Position numbers and translations under genes: made by a program
Part shown: one piece after another, positions 45,816-56,200 of the stretch
Position numbering within the stretch: the stretch's first letter is position 1
How the letters are laid out: each line of letters opens with the position of its first letter
From: JANSXG01 sp024743075
GTDB lineage: Bacteria > Planctomycetota > Phycisphaerae > Phycisphaerales > UBA1924
Length of the DNA: 64,000 nucleotides
Reading direction: 5' to 3'
Assembly: GCA_042140185.1 (NCBI GenBank)
Contig: CP159477.1
Location: 1,302,001-1,366,000, forward strand
The notes under the pieces: model-generated
Told to the model about the DNA's origin: nothing
Database searches by the model: none
What the model saw: only the letters and a program-made list of their open reading frames with translations

Positions 45816-48800
45816 ATGCTGACCCGTCTTATCGAGATGTCGCTCAGGAACAGAGTGCTTGTCATTCTGCTGTTCGCGATCGCGTGCGCCGCCGGTGTGT
45901 ACCGGATGATCCAGCTTCCGATCGACGCGTTTCCAGATACCACGCCGATCCAGGTGCAGATCAACACGGTGGCCCCCGCGCTCAGCCCGGAAGAAATCGA
46001 GCAACAGATCACCCTTCCTGTCGAACTCTCGATCGGCGGGCTGCCCGGGCTCCAGAACGTGCGGTCCGTCTCAAAGTTCGGTTTCTCACAGGTCGTGGCG
46101 ACCTTCGATGATGACATCCGCATTATCGACGCGCGGCAGTACATTACCGAACGGCTCTCGGCAGTCGAACTGCCAGATGGTGTCGGAAGGCCGGAGCTCG
46201 GCCCGATCGCGACCGGTCTCGGTGAGGTCTTTCACTACGTTATCCGGTCGGAGACCGGCGAACACTCTATCGAAGAACTCCGGACCATCCATGATTGGGT
46301 GATCAAGCCCGAGCTTCGCAAGGTGCCGGGTGTGGCCGAGGTCAATTCGTGGGGTGGCTTGGAGCGGCAGTATCACGTCGTCGTCAAACCTGAAGCACTG
46401 ATCAAGTTTGGCTTCACGCTTGAGGATGTGCTGGATGCGCTGCGCCGCAACAACGCCAACGTCGGCGGCGGGCAGATCGTGACCTCCGGTGAAGCGAGGG
46501 TGGTGCGGGGACTGGCGCGTGTTGCGACGATCGGTGAGATCGAGAACATCGTGGTTGCTTCCAGCGACGGCACGCCGGTGCGGATTCAAGATGTCGCGGA
46601 GGTTGCAATCGGTAGCGAGATCCGCCGCGGCGCGGTTTCGGCGTACGGTAAGGGCGAGGTCGTCCTCGGCCTGGCCTTCATGCTGATGGGTGAGAACAGT
46701 CGTGTGGTGACCGAGGAACTCCGCGAACGCCTTGAATCCCTCGCGCCGTCGCTGCCGCCCGATGTCGTCGTGGATGTGGTGTACGACCGGACCCTGCTGG
46801 TCGAGCAGGTCATCAAGACGGTCGAGCACAACCTCGTGATCGGTGCCGTGCTGGTGATCGTCGTGTTGCTCATCATCTTGGGTAACATCCGAGCCGGTTT
46901 GCTCGTCGCAGTCGCCATCCCGATTTCAATGCTGTTCGCCGTGCAGGGCATGTACGAGTTCGCGATCGCAGCAAGCTTGCTCAGCCTCGGCGCAATCGAC
47001 TTCGGCATCCTTGTCGATGGCTCGGTGGTCATGACGGAAGCCAATCTCCGCTCGCTGAAGGAACGCCAGAGAGAGCTTGGCCGGAAACTCTTGCCTTCCG
47101 AGCGGCTCGAATCGATTGCGAAATCCAGTGCGCGCGTGGTAAGACCGATCGTGTTCGGGATGGGCATCATCACGCTCGTCTTTGCCCCCGTGCTGACGCT
47201 TGAAGGCATCGAGGGGAAGATGTTCCGGCCAATGGCGTGGACGTTCATATTCGCGCTCCTGGGAGCCCTGCTGGTCGCGGTGTTCCTGTCCCCGGTCTTG
47301 TCGTACTACTTCCTTCCGCGTCGCGCGAAACCCAAGGACGCCATTCTGCTACGTGGATTGGCCGGGGCATACGGCTGGGCCGTCGGCGGAGCGATTCGAC
47401 TCCGGTGGGTCGTGATGCTGCTGGCCGTGGCTCTGCTAGGCGTCGCGGGCTACCGGAGCACGCAGATGGGCGGCGAGTTCATCCCGCGCCTGAGCGAGGG
47501 CTCGATGGTCCTGAACACCATCCGCCTCGCTGGCGTCTCGATCGATGAGTCCGTGCGGTATAACACACGGATCGAGGAGGTCCTGCTCGATGAGTTCCCA
47601 GATGAGATTGAGCACATCTGGAGCCGCATCGGGACCGCCGAGGTGGCGACCGATCCGATGGGGATCGAACTGACAGACATTTTCTTGACGCTCAAGCCAC
47701 GTGCAGAGTGGACGCAAGCGGACACGCAGGCGGGTCTCGTGATCGAGATGGAGAAGACCATCTCACAGTTTCCCGGCGTCAACATGGTGTTCACGCAGCC
47801 GATCGAGATGCGCATGAACGAGATGGTTTCGGGCATCCGATCCGATATCGGGATCAAGATCTTCGGCGACGACTTCGACGAGTTGCTCCGGATCGCCGAC
47901 GACGTTCAGCGTGTGCTTCTGGACATCCCGGGTGCCTCAGATATCTCGGTCGATCAGATCACGGGGCAACCATCGCTATCAGTTGCTGTCGATCAGTCCC
48001 GTGTTGCCCGCTACGGCGTCGCCGCCAGCGAGGTGTTGGACTTCGTTGAGGCGATCGGCGGGATCCGCGTCGGTGAGGTATTCGAGGGCCAGCGTGTCTT
48101 CCCGCTTGTCGTCCGACTCCCGCAGACATTCAGGGAAGATGTAGAAGCGGTGTCATCAGTACGCATTCCGACCGAAGGGGGCGTCGCGGTGCCACTTTCG
48201 TCGATGGCCTCGGTCGATCTCTCGGAAGGATCGGCCACGATCAACCGCGAGTGGAGCAGAAGACTCATCCGTGTGCAGTCGAACGTCAGCGGAAGAGACC
48301 CCGCATCGTTTGTCAGTGAAGCAAGGGCAGCCATTGATGAACGGGTCACATTGCCCGAGGGCTATGTGCTTGAGTGGGGTGGGCAGTTTGAGAACTTGGA
48401 ACGCGCCAGGACTCGCCTGATCATCGTCGTGCCCGCGGTCTTGCTTATGGTGTTTTTTCTGCTGTACTTCAGCCTGAAAAACCTACGGGATGTCGTCATC
48501 ATCTACACCTGCATCCCGTTTGCGGCCGTCGGTGCCATCTTCGCGTTGTGGTGGCGCAACATCCCTTTCAGCGTCAGCGCCGCCGTCGGGTTTATCGCTC
48601 TCACGGGCATCGCCGTGCTCAACGGGCAGATCCTCATCACCGCGATCCGCGACACACTCAACACCGGCCAGCAGAGCAAGGACGCGATCATTGCGGCCTC
48701 GAAGACCCGCCTCCAGCCGGTGCTCGCGACGGCGATCACTGATATCGCTGGGTTCGTCCCGATGGCGATTGCAACGGGGGTGGGGAGCGAGATCCAGCGA

Positions 48801-48929
48801 CCGCTGGCGACGGTGGTAATCGGCGGCATGGTCACGTCGACGCTACTCACCTTGTTTGTGCTTCCGGTCATCGCATCCGTCTTCATGAAAGAAAGTGCGC
48901 AGGTTGCTGACTCGGAGCGTGATCAGTGA
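45816..48929 (+). CDS. Heavy-metal RND efflux pump (CzcA/CusA family), cassette 1
   Basis: 1037 residues, full length, GGAG before the ATG. Typical starts are LPIDAFPDTTPIQVQIN and VRSVSKFGFSQVVATFDDDI. The proton-relay helix reads LGAIDFGILVDGSVVMTEA, with the Asp-Asp-Glu pattern of CzcA-type pumps that export divalent ions such as Zn, Co, Cd or Ni. The porter domain has VDQITGQPSLSVAVDQ, and the second half has LPEGYVLEWGGQFENLERAR and AAVGFIALTGIAVLNGQILI. Assigning a substrate from this motif is family knowledge, not proof. Its stop overlaps the GTG of the CDF gene. Confidence 0.95.
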   Translation: MLTRLIEMSLRNRVLVILLFAIACAAGVYRMIQLPIDAFPDTTPIQVQINTVAPALSPEEIEQQITLPVELSIGGLPGLQNVRSVSKFGFSQVVATFDDDIRIIDARQYITERLSAVELPDGVGRPELGPIATGLGEVFHYVIRSETGEHSIEELRTIHDWVIKPELRKVPGVAEVNSWGGLERQYHVVVKPEALIKFGFTLEDVLDALRRNNANVGGGQIVTSGEARVVRGLARVATIGEIENIVVASSDGTPVRIQDVAEVAIGSEIRRGAVSAYGKGEVVLGLAFMLMGENSRVVTEELRERLESLAPSLPPDVVVDVVYDRTLLVEQVIKTVEHNLVIGAVLVIVVLLIILGNIRAGLLVAVAIPISMLFAVQGMYEFAIAASLLSLGAIDFGILVDGSVVMTEANLRSLKERQRELGRKLLPSERLESIAKSSARVVRPIVFGMGIITLVFAPVLTLEGIEGKMFRPMAWTFIFALLGALLVAVFLSPVLSYYFLPRRAKPKDAILLRGLAGAYGWAVGGAIRLRWVVMLLAVALLGVAGYRSTQMGGEFIPRLSEGSMVLNTIRLAGVSIDESVRYNTRIEEVLLDEFPDEIEHIWSRIGTAEVATDPMGIELTDIFLTLKPRAEWTQADTQAGLVIEMEKTISQFPGVNMVFTQPIEMRMNEMVSGIRSDIGIKIFGDDFDELLRIADDVQRVLLDIPGASDISVDQITGQPSLSVAVDQSRVARYGVAASEVLDFVEAIGGIRVGEVFEGQRVFPLVVRLPQTFREDVEAVSSVRIPTEGGVAVPLSSMASVDLSEGSATINREWSRRLIRVQSNVSGRDPASFVSEARAAIDERVTLPEGYVLEWGGQFENLERARTRLIIVVPAVLLMVFFLLYFSLKNLRDVVIIYTCIPFAAVGAIFALWWRNIPFSVSAAVGFIALTGIAVLNGQILITAIRDTLNTGQQSKDAIIAASKTRLQPVLATAITDIAGFVPMAIATGVGSEIQRPLATVVIGGMVTSTLLTLFVLPVIASVFMKESAQVADSERDQ

Positions 48930-49528
48930 GCGGCTGCGACTGTGGAAAGGATGCCGTTGGTCTGGAGCAGCGAACGCTCATAGCGCTACTCACGATCAAC
49001 GGCGTGATGTTCGTTGCCGAGGTGATGGTTGGATGGATCGCGGAGTCCACCGCGCTGCTGGCCGACTCGCTTGACATGCTGGCAGATGCCACGGTGTACG
49101 GCATCGCGTTGTACGCGGCGAGCCGGTCCGGCGGCGCACAGCGGACTGCAGCGCGAGTGAGCGGCGTCCTTCAAATCGCGCTGGGTCTTGGAGTTTTGGT
49201 CGAGGTAATCCGCCGGGCGGTGTTCGGCAGCGAGCCGACGAGTCATCTGATGATTGGAGCTGGGACTGTCGCGCTTGTTGCGAATATGATCTGTCTCCGG
49301 CTTATCGCAAAGCATCGCGAGGGCGGTGCGCATATGCGAGCGTCTTGGATCTTCTCGAAGAACGATGTCATCGCGAACACTGGCGTGATCGTAGCGGGGC
49401 TTCTCGTGATGGCATTGGGTAGCCGCGTTCCTGATCTCTTGGTCGGTTCGATTGTCGCCGCGGTTGTGATTCGTGGGGGCGTTCAAATCTGGGCGGACTC
49501 AAGCAGAGACGCAGAGGTCCGGAACTGA
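48926..49528 (+). CDS. Short CDF-family cation transporter, cassette 1
   Basis: 200 residues with a Cys-containing start (MSGCDCGKDAVG), GTG start coupled to the pump gene. About six membrane helices are present. The first metal-site motif is DSLDMLADATVYGIALYA; the second half has FSKNDVIANTGVIVAGLLV, where DxxxN replaces the usual HxxxD. The protein ends soon after helix six and lacks the cytoplasmic domain that most CDF proteins use for dimerisation. It probably moves metal from the cytoplasm to the periplasm, where the RND pump takes it. Confidence 0.85.
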   Translation: MSGCDCGKDAVGLEQRTLIALLTINGVMFVAEVMVGWIAESTALLADSLDMLADATVYGIALYAASRSGGAQRTAARVSGVLQIALGLGVLVEVIRRAVFGSEPTSHLMIGAGTVALVANMICLRLIAKHREGGAHMRASWIFSKNDVIANTGVIVAGLLVMALGSRVPDLLVGSIVAAVVIRGGVQIWADSSRDAEVRN

Positions 49529-49787
49529 TTTCTGCTGTAGGTACATCCTCTCACGGTTTCAGGTAGGTGTCCCCCCTCACCCCCGGGTGCCCGACGGGCA
49601 TGGCTGGCCTTGGTGGTGAGACTCGGGCACCGGATGGCGGGTCCTGCGAACGGGCTCCCCGAGGCCCCGGCAATCCCTTGAACGGTCCAACCGCACTGAA
49701 CCTCGGTAACCCCCAATAATCTTGGCAGTGTCAGGGATGTCCCGGCAATCGATCCGTCTCGGTCAGGTCTCCGGATCTCAAGCAACG

Positions 49788-49810
49788 CTCGGCAAGAGCC
49801 GAGGTATACT
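49788..49810 (+). promoter_or_regulatory. Putative promoter and operator of cassette 2 (leaderless)
   Basis: The dyad CTCGGC and GCCGAG around AAGA (49788-49803) directly precedes TATACT (49805-49810), which is six bases before the GTG at 49817. A regulator bound to the dyad would cover the promoter spacer. The -35 region is weak, as expected for an activated promoter. Confidence 0.5.
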
Positions 49811-49816
49811 AAACGC

Positions 49817-50242
49817 GTGAAGTATCGCCCGCTCGCCATCCTGCTCACCGCGATCATCGCCTTTAACGCCCTCGCTGGCGGTGTTGGCGGCGTGGCTGTA
49901 CTGTGCTTCGGAGGCGGCCATCAACACGCACCCGCAGAGTTCGATCACTGCGAATCCTCGTGCAGCCACGATGCGTCATGGCCACTCCCCGTGCCCGCGG
50001 GAGAGCATGAGCACGACTGCGGTTGTACCGATGTCGAGATCACGACCGCGGAACTCCTGACACTGCCCCGGAGTGACACTGGGAGCGATGTGCCGCCCGC
50101 GATCGTCATGTCTCCCTCGTGGGGCGTCATCCTTGCGGAGACCGGCCTTGGTCGCCGCGGCCCGCCGATGCCGCCGCCTTGGTTTGACCCCGGCGGGGTC
50201 CACAGGCTCGCGATCGTGGCTAGCGTTCGTCTGACCATCTGA
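49817..50242 (+). CDS. Small exported His/Cys-rich protein leading RND cassette 2
   Basis: 141 residues with a GTG start. A signal-like segment (LAILLTAIIAFNALAGGVGG) is followed by VLCFGGGHQHAPAEFDHCES, CSHDASW, and GEHEHDCGCTDVEI: closely spaced His and Cys, probably a metal site. The C-terminal half is proline/glycine-rich (GRRGPPMPPPWFDPGGVH). I know no family. It occupies the same place as the genes at 42093 and 58202. The transcript is predicted to be leaderless. The 288 bases before it hold no gene. Confidence 0.7.
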   Translation: MKYRPLAILLTAIIAFNALAGGVGGVAVLCFGGGHQHAPAEFDHCESSCSHDASWPLPVPAGEHEHDCGCTDVEITTAELLTLPRSDTGSDVPPAIVMSPSWGVILAETGLGRRGPPMPPPWFDPGGVHRLAIVASVRLTI

Positions 50243-50327
50243 TTTCTGTCTGTTCCTTCGCGCGTGCCGCGGCGGCGTTGTCCGTTGCGGCTGTCATCGC
50301 TTTGGACCCAGACAGGAATCACAAACA

Positions 50328-51812
50328 ATGGACAATCTGAAACGCCCGCGTCGAACGCGGGTCATGCTGCCGGGCCTCGGCTCGACATTCGCCCTGATCG
50401 CGCTGGCGGGCTGCCAGTCCTACGAGCGGGTACCGCTGGAGTTGGCCGACCATCGGGCCGCGCTCGACGCACGGCTCGCTGCCACTGAACCCATCTCGGA
50501 TTTCGTTGAGCGGCTCTCCGAGGCCGGCAACCAGGTGCCAGAGCGGTTCGACCCGAACGACGGGCTCTCACCCGCCGAGGGCGAAGTGCTCGCCCTGTTC
50601 TATAACCCCGACCTCCGGCTCGCTCGCCTCGATGCCGGTGTCGCACTCGCGACCTTCGAGACGGCGGGGCTGTGGGAGGACCCGCAGTTCGGTTTCGACG
50701 GGGCGGAAATCCTCTCGCCGTCGGGGCCGTTCGAATACGGGCTCACGCTGAGCCTGACGATCCCGATTTCGGGTCGGCTCGGCGTCGAGAAGGATCGGGC
50801 CGGAGCGGCGTACGAGGCCGAGCTCCGCCGGATCGTGGACGCCGAGTGGAGCACGCGGGCCGCGGTTCGCTCGGCCTGGGCGTCCTGGTCCGCGGAATCC
50901 GAGCGGCTCCGCCTGCTGCGAGAGGTGATCGGTCAGGTCGAGCGGATATCCGCCATAACCGACCGGCTGGAGACGGCGGGAGAACTCACGCGGGTCGAGG
51001 CTCGGCTCCTGCGGGCCGAGTTGGTCGAGACCCGTGCGGATGTCGCCGAGGCGGTGTTCGCAGAAGCCCGGGCCCGTGTCGAACTTCTCGGTTTGATGGG
51101 GCTTCCGCCGGACGCCCCGGTGGAGTTGCTGCCGGCGCTTCCGCCCGCGTCGATCGCCGAGATCGCCGATGCGATCGAGCGACTCATCGAGGCGAACACC
51201 ACCCTCGCGGTGCGGCGGGCCGAGTATCAGGTCGCCGAGGAGACACTCCGCCTGGAAGTCCGCAAGCAGTATCCGGACATCACCATCGGCACGGGCTATG
51301 GGAGCGAGGACAACGACGACCGACTCTTGCTTGGCGTGTCGATTCCGATACCGATTCTCAACGCCAACCGGGCGGGCATCGCGGAAGCAAAGGCTCGCCG
51401 CGAGGTGGCTCGGGCCGCGGCGGAGACCACCTTCGAGCGCCTGACTCGCGAGCTCTCGATGGCCCGTGCCGCGTACGACGCCTCGCGAACGCAGCGAGAT
51501 GCGTTCGAGCGTGACCTTGTGCCGATGCTCGACGAGCAGGCATCCGAAGTTGAGCAACTGATCGACCTTGGCGAGGTCAACACGCTGCTCTTGCTCGAAA
51601 CCGTCACGCGACGGTTCGAGGCCAAGAGCCGTCTGCTCGATCTTCGTCTGGCCGAGACCGACGCGGCGATTGAGATCACTCGCCTGCTCGGCCCGGACGA
51701 GCCGGAAATGCCGGCTGCTGTCGAGCCCGCGACCGACGATGACACCACATCCTTAACCACACCACACACCGCGGCGCGAGGCGACACGCCCGCCGAGGAG
51801 GCATCCCGATGA
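50328..51812 (+). CDS. Outer-membrane efflux factor, TolC/CusC family, cassette 2
   Basis: 494 residues, lipobox IALAGC (Cys29). TolC-fold signatures include LSPAEGEVLALFYNPDLRLA, LWEDPQFGFDGAEIL, LTLSLTIPISGRLGVEKDRA, ELTRVEARLLRAELVETRAD, LLLGVSIPIPILNANRAGIA and IDLGEVNTLLLLETVTRRFE. It forms the trimeric outer-membrane channel for the pump at 53288. The stop overlaps the adaptor start in ATGA. Length and motifs are normal and the gene is intact. Confidence 0.93.
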   Translation: MDNLKRPRRTRVMLPGLGSTFALIALAGCQSYERVPLELADHRAALDARLAATEPISDFVERLSEAGNQVPERFDPNDGLSPAEGEVLALFYNPDLRLARLDAGVALATFETAGLWEDPQFGFDGAEILSPSGPFEYGLTLSLTIPISGRLGVEKDRAGAAYEAELRRIVDAEWSTRAAVRSAWASWSAESERLRLLREVIGQVERISAITDRLETAGELTRVEARLLRAELVETRADVAEAVFAEARARVELLGLMGLPPDAPVELLPALPPASIAEIADAIERLIEANTTLAVRRAEYQVAEETLRLEVRKQYPDITIGTGYGSEDNDDRLLLGVSIPIPILNANRAGIAEAKARREVARAAAETTFERLTRELSMARAAYDASRTQRDAFERDLVPMLDEQASEVEQLIDLGEVNTLLLLETVTRRFEAKSRLLDLRLAETDAAIEITRLLGPDEPEMPAAVEPATDDDTTSLTTPHTAARGDTPAEEASR

Positions 51813-53284
51813 ACATCATGGAACGGGCGATCGCGATCGCCCTCGCGGCAGTTCTGCCGCTGACACTGGCCGCCTGCGATGGCGGATCTCCGAAGACATC
51901 CGGCGAGGCCGAGCACGGCGAGGCGGATGGGCACGACCACTCGTCAGAGGCCGAGGCCGAGGCAACCGGGTCCGACCGTGTCGCGATCCCGGCCGCGGTG
52001 CGGTCGAACCTCGGCATCAGCTTCGTCAAGGTCGAGCGCCGGCGGGTTGAGCAGACCCTCCGCGTGCCGGGTCGGTTCGAGTATCTGCCCACGGCGCGAC
52101 GCGAGTACCGGACCGCCGTCCCCGGTCGTGTTGAGCTCCTCGTCGAGCAGTTCGACCGGGTCGAAGCGGGCCAACCGCTCTATCGGCTCGATTCGCCGTC
52201 ATGGCGGGAGATGCAGCAGCAACTGGCCGACGCCGAGGCCCAGATCGAGCGTCTGGATGCACGGCTAGAGACCTTCGAGCCGCTTCTCGCGGCGCACCAG
52301 CAGCACGAGGACAGCCTCCACGAGAGTGTCGCCGTCTGGAACGAGCGGGTCGAGCAGTTGCAGTCGGTCCGCGAGGCGGGCGGGGGCCGCGTCGATGAGT
52401 TCGCCCAGGCCCGTGCGTCGCTCGCGAGCACCCGAGCCGACCTCGCCAACGTGATGGAAAAGAAGGCGGAACTCGGAGCGGACCGGCAGCAGACCGTTGC
52501 TGATCTCCGTGCGGCCCGGTCACGCCTGGACTATCTGCTCGATGCCGCCTCATCGGTCGTTTCTCGTTCGAGGGACGAACTCGCCCGGACCGTGGAGACG
52601 CCTCATGGGACCGAGCCCGTTTGGGCCACGATCGCCGCGATCGAGGTCACTGCGTCCGAAGCCGGCGTCGTGGAGATGCTGGGCCTGACCAACGGCTCGT
52701 GGGCGGATGAGAAGACACCCGTCGTCACCGTCGTGCAGCCCGACCGGCTCCGCTTCCGGGCGTCCGGGCTCCAAAGCGATCTGGGCGTGCTGCGGGACGG
52801 GCTCACGGCCCGGATCGTCCCGCCGACGCCGACCGCCGCGGGACGCGCTGTGCCTCTGACCGAGACGATGGACGGCACGATCACACTCGGACTTGCCGGC
52901 GATCCAAACGACCGCACGCTCGAACTGTTCGTCGTACCCGATGAACTCAAGCCCTGGGCCCGACCGGGCGTCTCGGCTCAGCTCGAGATCGTGACCGACT
53001 CGACGGCTTCGCCCGAACTCGCCATCCCGCTCGCCGCGGTGCAGCGTGATGGGCTCTCGCCCGTCATCTTCCGTCGCAACCCGAGCAACCCGAACGAGGC
53101 GATCCGCATGGAGGCCGACCTCGGTCTCGACGATGGGCGTTGGGTCGCCCTGCTCAGCGGTCTTCGTGACGGCGACGAGGTCGTCCTCGACGGTGCTTTT
53201 CAGCTGATGCTCGCCACCAGCGGTTCGATCCAGAAGGGTGGCCACTTCCACTCCGATGGCACGTTCCACGAAGGGGAGGATTGA
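51809..53284 (+). CDS. RND periplasmic adaptor, CusB/HlyD family, cassette 2
   Basis: 491 residues, lipobox LTLAAC (Cys23), then a short His/Asp/Glu linker (AEHGEADGHDHSSEAEAEAT) that may bind metal. The adaptor body has FVKVERRRVEQTLRVPGRFE, VELLVEQFDRVEAGQPLYRL, a long hairpin coiled coil (DAEAQIERLDARLETFEPLL to MEKKAELGADRQQTVADLRA), VVEMLGLTNGSWADEKTPVV and a C-terminal membrane-proximal domain (GLRDGDEVVLDGAFQL). It links the outer-membrane channel to the RND pump. The next gene starts three bases on, with GGGGAGG before its ATG. Confidence 0.92.
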   Translation: MNIMERAIAIALAAVLPLTLAACDGGSPKTSGEAEHGEADGHDHSSEAEAEATGSDRVAIPAAVRSNLGISFVKVERRRVEQTLRVPGRFEYLPTARREYRTAVPGRVELLVEQFDRVEAGQPLYRLDSPSWREMQQQLADAEAQIERLDARLETFEPLLAAHQQHEDSLHESVAVWNERVEQLQSVREAGGGRVDEFAQARASLASTRADLANVMEKKAELGADRQQTVADLRAARSRLDYLLDAASSVVSRSRDELARTVETPHGTEPVWATIAAIEVTASEAGVVEMLGLTNGSWADEKTPVVTVVQPDRLRFRASGLQSDLGVLRDGLTARIVPPTPTAAGRAVPLTETMDGTITLGLAGDPNDRTLELFVVPDELKPWARPGVSAQLEIVTDSTASPELAIPLAAVQRDGLSPVIFRRNPSNPNEAIRMEADLGLDDGRWVALLSGLRDGDEVVLDGAFQLMLATSGSIQKGGHFHSDGTFHEGED

Positions 53285-53287
53285 GCC

Positions 53288-56200
53288 ATGTTGAAAGCCG
53301 TTATCCGCTTCTCGCTCCGCTATTCCACGCTCGTGCTCATCGCGGCGGTCATGATCGTCGGCTACGCCGGTTATCGCCTGCCGAGGATGAGCGTCGATGT
53401 GTTCCCCGAACTCAACGCCCCGACCGTGACCATCATGGCCGAGGCAGGCGGGCTCGCCGCCGACGAGGTCGAGCAGTACGTCACCTTTCCCATCGAGACC
53501 GCCGTCAACGGCATGTCCGGCGTGCGGCGGGTCCGCAGTGCCAGCGCGATCGGCCTAGGCATCGTCTGGGTGGACCTTGAATGGGGCTCGGATCTGTTCG
53601 ATGCCCGGCAGCTCGTGGCCGAACGGCTCGTGACCGCTCGCGAGAACCTTCCCGATGAGGTTGAACCCTTCATCACCCCGATCACCTCCATCGCGGGCGA
53701 GATCATGCTGATCTCCCTGTCGTCACCCGACGGTTCCGTCAGCCCGATGCAGCTCCGCTCATACGGCGAGTTCGACCTGCGGACCAAGATTCTCGCGGTG
53801 CCCGGCGTCGCCCAGGTCGTCGCGATCGGCGGCGAGCTGCCCGAGTACCAGGTCAATGTCGATCAGGAGCGGCTGAGGCTCTACGACCTGACCATCACGG
53901 ACGTGGTCGAGGCCGCGGGCGGCGCGCACAGCACCGCGAGCGGTGGCTATCTGGTGAATGTGGATAACTTCGAGATCCCGATCCGCCAGCAGAGCCGGGT
54001 GACGCGACCGGAAGACATCGCGAACACGGTCATCAAGTACCACGAAGGCGTCCCCGTGACGATCGGTCAGGTTGCCGAGGTCATCCTCGGGCCGGCGATC
54101 AAGCGGGGTACTGCTTCTGAGGGGGGGAGCCCGCCGTCGTGCTGTCCATCCAGAAGTCACCGGGCACCAACACGCTTGCCCTGACCGACAGTCTTGATGC
54201 GCTGTTCGATCAGATCGAGCCGACGCTTACCGGAGGTGTCCTGCTCAACCGAGATGTTGTCCGCCAGTCGCACTTCATTGACCGAGCGGTCCACAACGTC
54301 ACCAAGGTGCTTGGCGAGGCGGTCATCATCGTGCTCGTCGTCCTTGTCCTGTTCCTGATGAATCTGCGGACAACGCTCATCACGCTCACCGCGATCCCGA
54401 TCTCACTGGCCGTTGGGCTCCTGATGATGGACGCGATGAACCTCGGTCTCAACGTCATGACGCTCGGCGGCCTCACGGTCGCGATCGGCGTGCTTGTCGA
54501 TGACGCGATCATCGATGTGGAGAATGTCTTCCGACGCCTAAAACAGAACCGGGCCATGCCCGAGGCCGACAAGCGTCCCTTTACGGAGGTCATTTTCGAC
54601 GCCAGCAACGAGATCCGACCGGCGATGGTCTTCGCCACGGTCATCATCGTCATGGTGTTCGTGCCGCTTCTCTTCCTGCAAGGGCTCGAAGGCCGCTTCT
54701 TCCAGCCCTTGGCACTCACCTACATGATCTCGATCCTCGCTTCACTGGTCGTCGCGCTGACGGTCGTGCCCGCGATGTGCCGGTTCCTGCTCAAGGGCAA
54801 ACTCGGCGGCAAGCACGAGGACCGGGACGGATTCCTGGTCCGCCTTCTGAAGCGGGCGTACGAGCCGTCACTCCGGGCGGCCATTCGGTACCGGGCGTGG
54901 GTGCTCGGCACCGCCGGTGCCGTAACCGCCGCCGCACTCTTGCTGGCGAGCACGTTCGGAAGCTCGTTCCTCCCGTCGTTCAACGAGGGCACGTTCACGG
55001 TCTTCCTGCTCGCTCCTCCCGGCACCTCGATCGTCGAGAGCGATCGGCTCGCGACGGAGGTCGAGAAGCAACTCGTCCAGATCGAGGGGGTCCGGTCTGT
55101 CTCCCGGCGCACCGGCCGGGCCGAGCGTGATGAGCACGCCGAGCCGGTCAGCAACTCCGAGATCGAGGTCACCGTTGATGCGGGGAGCGACCGATTCGAG
55201 GTGCGCGAGCAGATCGATCGCATCCTCGGGGCGGTCCCTGGCATCACGACGATGGTCGGCCAGCCCATCGAGCACCGCCTCAGCCATGTGCTTTCCGGTA
55301 CGCCCGCGGCGATCGCCATCAATGTCTTCGGTGAGGACCTGACCGAGCTTCGCGATGTCGCCAAGGCGATCGAGGCCGAACTCCAGGGCCTGCCGGTGCT
55401 CGCGATGTCAACGCAAACCGCGAGGTCCTGATCACCACGCTTCCCATCCGATACCGACACGCCGAGCTCGCGGCGGTCGGTCTCAGCCCCGCCGACGCCG
55501 CGGAGCAGGTCCGCGAAGCTCTCTACGGCGAGGTCGTGGATACGGTGAACCAAGGAGTGCGGCAGTACGACCTCGTCGTGCGGCTCGCACCCGAGGAACG
55601 CGAGTCCATCCGGCAGGTCCGCGACCTGCTGCTCAGGGGCCGGGGAGGGGCCACCGTTCGATTGAGCGATGTCGCCGACATCGGCCCCGAGCGATCGAGC
55701 AACCTCATCACCCGCGAGAACGCACAGCGCAAGGCGGTGGTGTCGCTCAATGTGGCCGAAGGGTCCAACTTGGGCGACTTGGTGGCCCAGGTGCAGGAGC
55801 GTGTCGATCCGATTGTCCAGCGGGCCGGCATGACCGTGTCCTACGGCGGGCAGTTCGAAGCGCAGCAGTCGGCCTCCCGGACCATTCTCGTGGCGGGCGT
55901 TGCGGTGGTGCTCATCATGCTCATGCTGCTCCAGATCTCGACGGGATCAATGCGGGCCGCTGTGCTTGTGATGCTCAACATGCCCCTCGCGCTCATCGGC
56001 GGCATTGCGGCGATCTATATCACCGAGGGGGGTGGGCTGGTCCACAACACCTTGGCGTTGATCGGCATCGGTGGCCCGTACATCCCGCCCGTGGTGTCCA
56101 TCGCCAGCCTTGTCGGCTTCATCACCCTCTTCGGGATCGCGGTTCGTAACGGCATCCTGCTCATCAATCACTACAACCACCTCATGGAAGCCGAGGGTGT

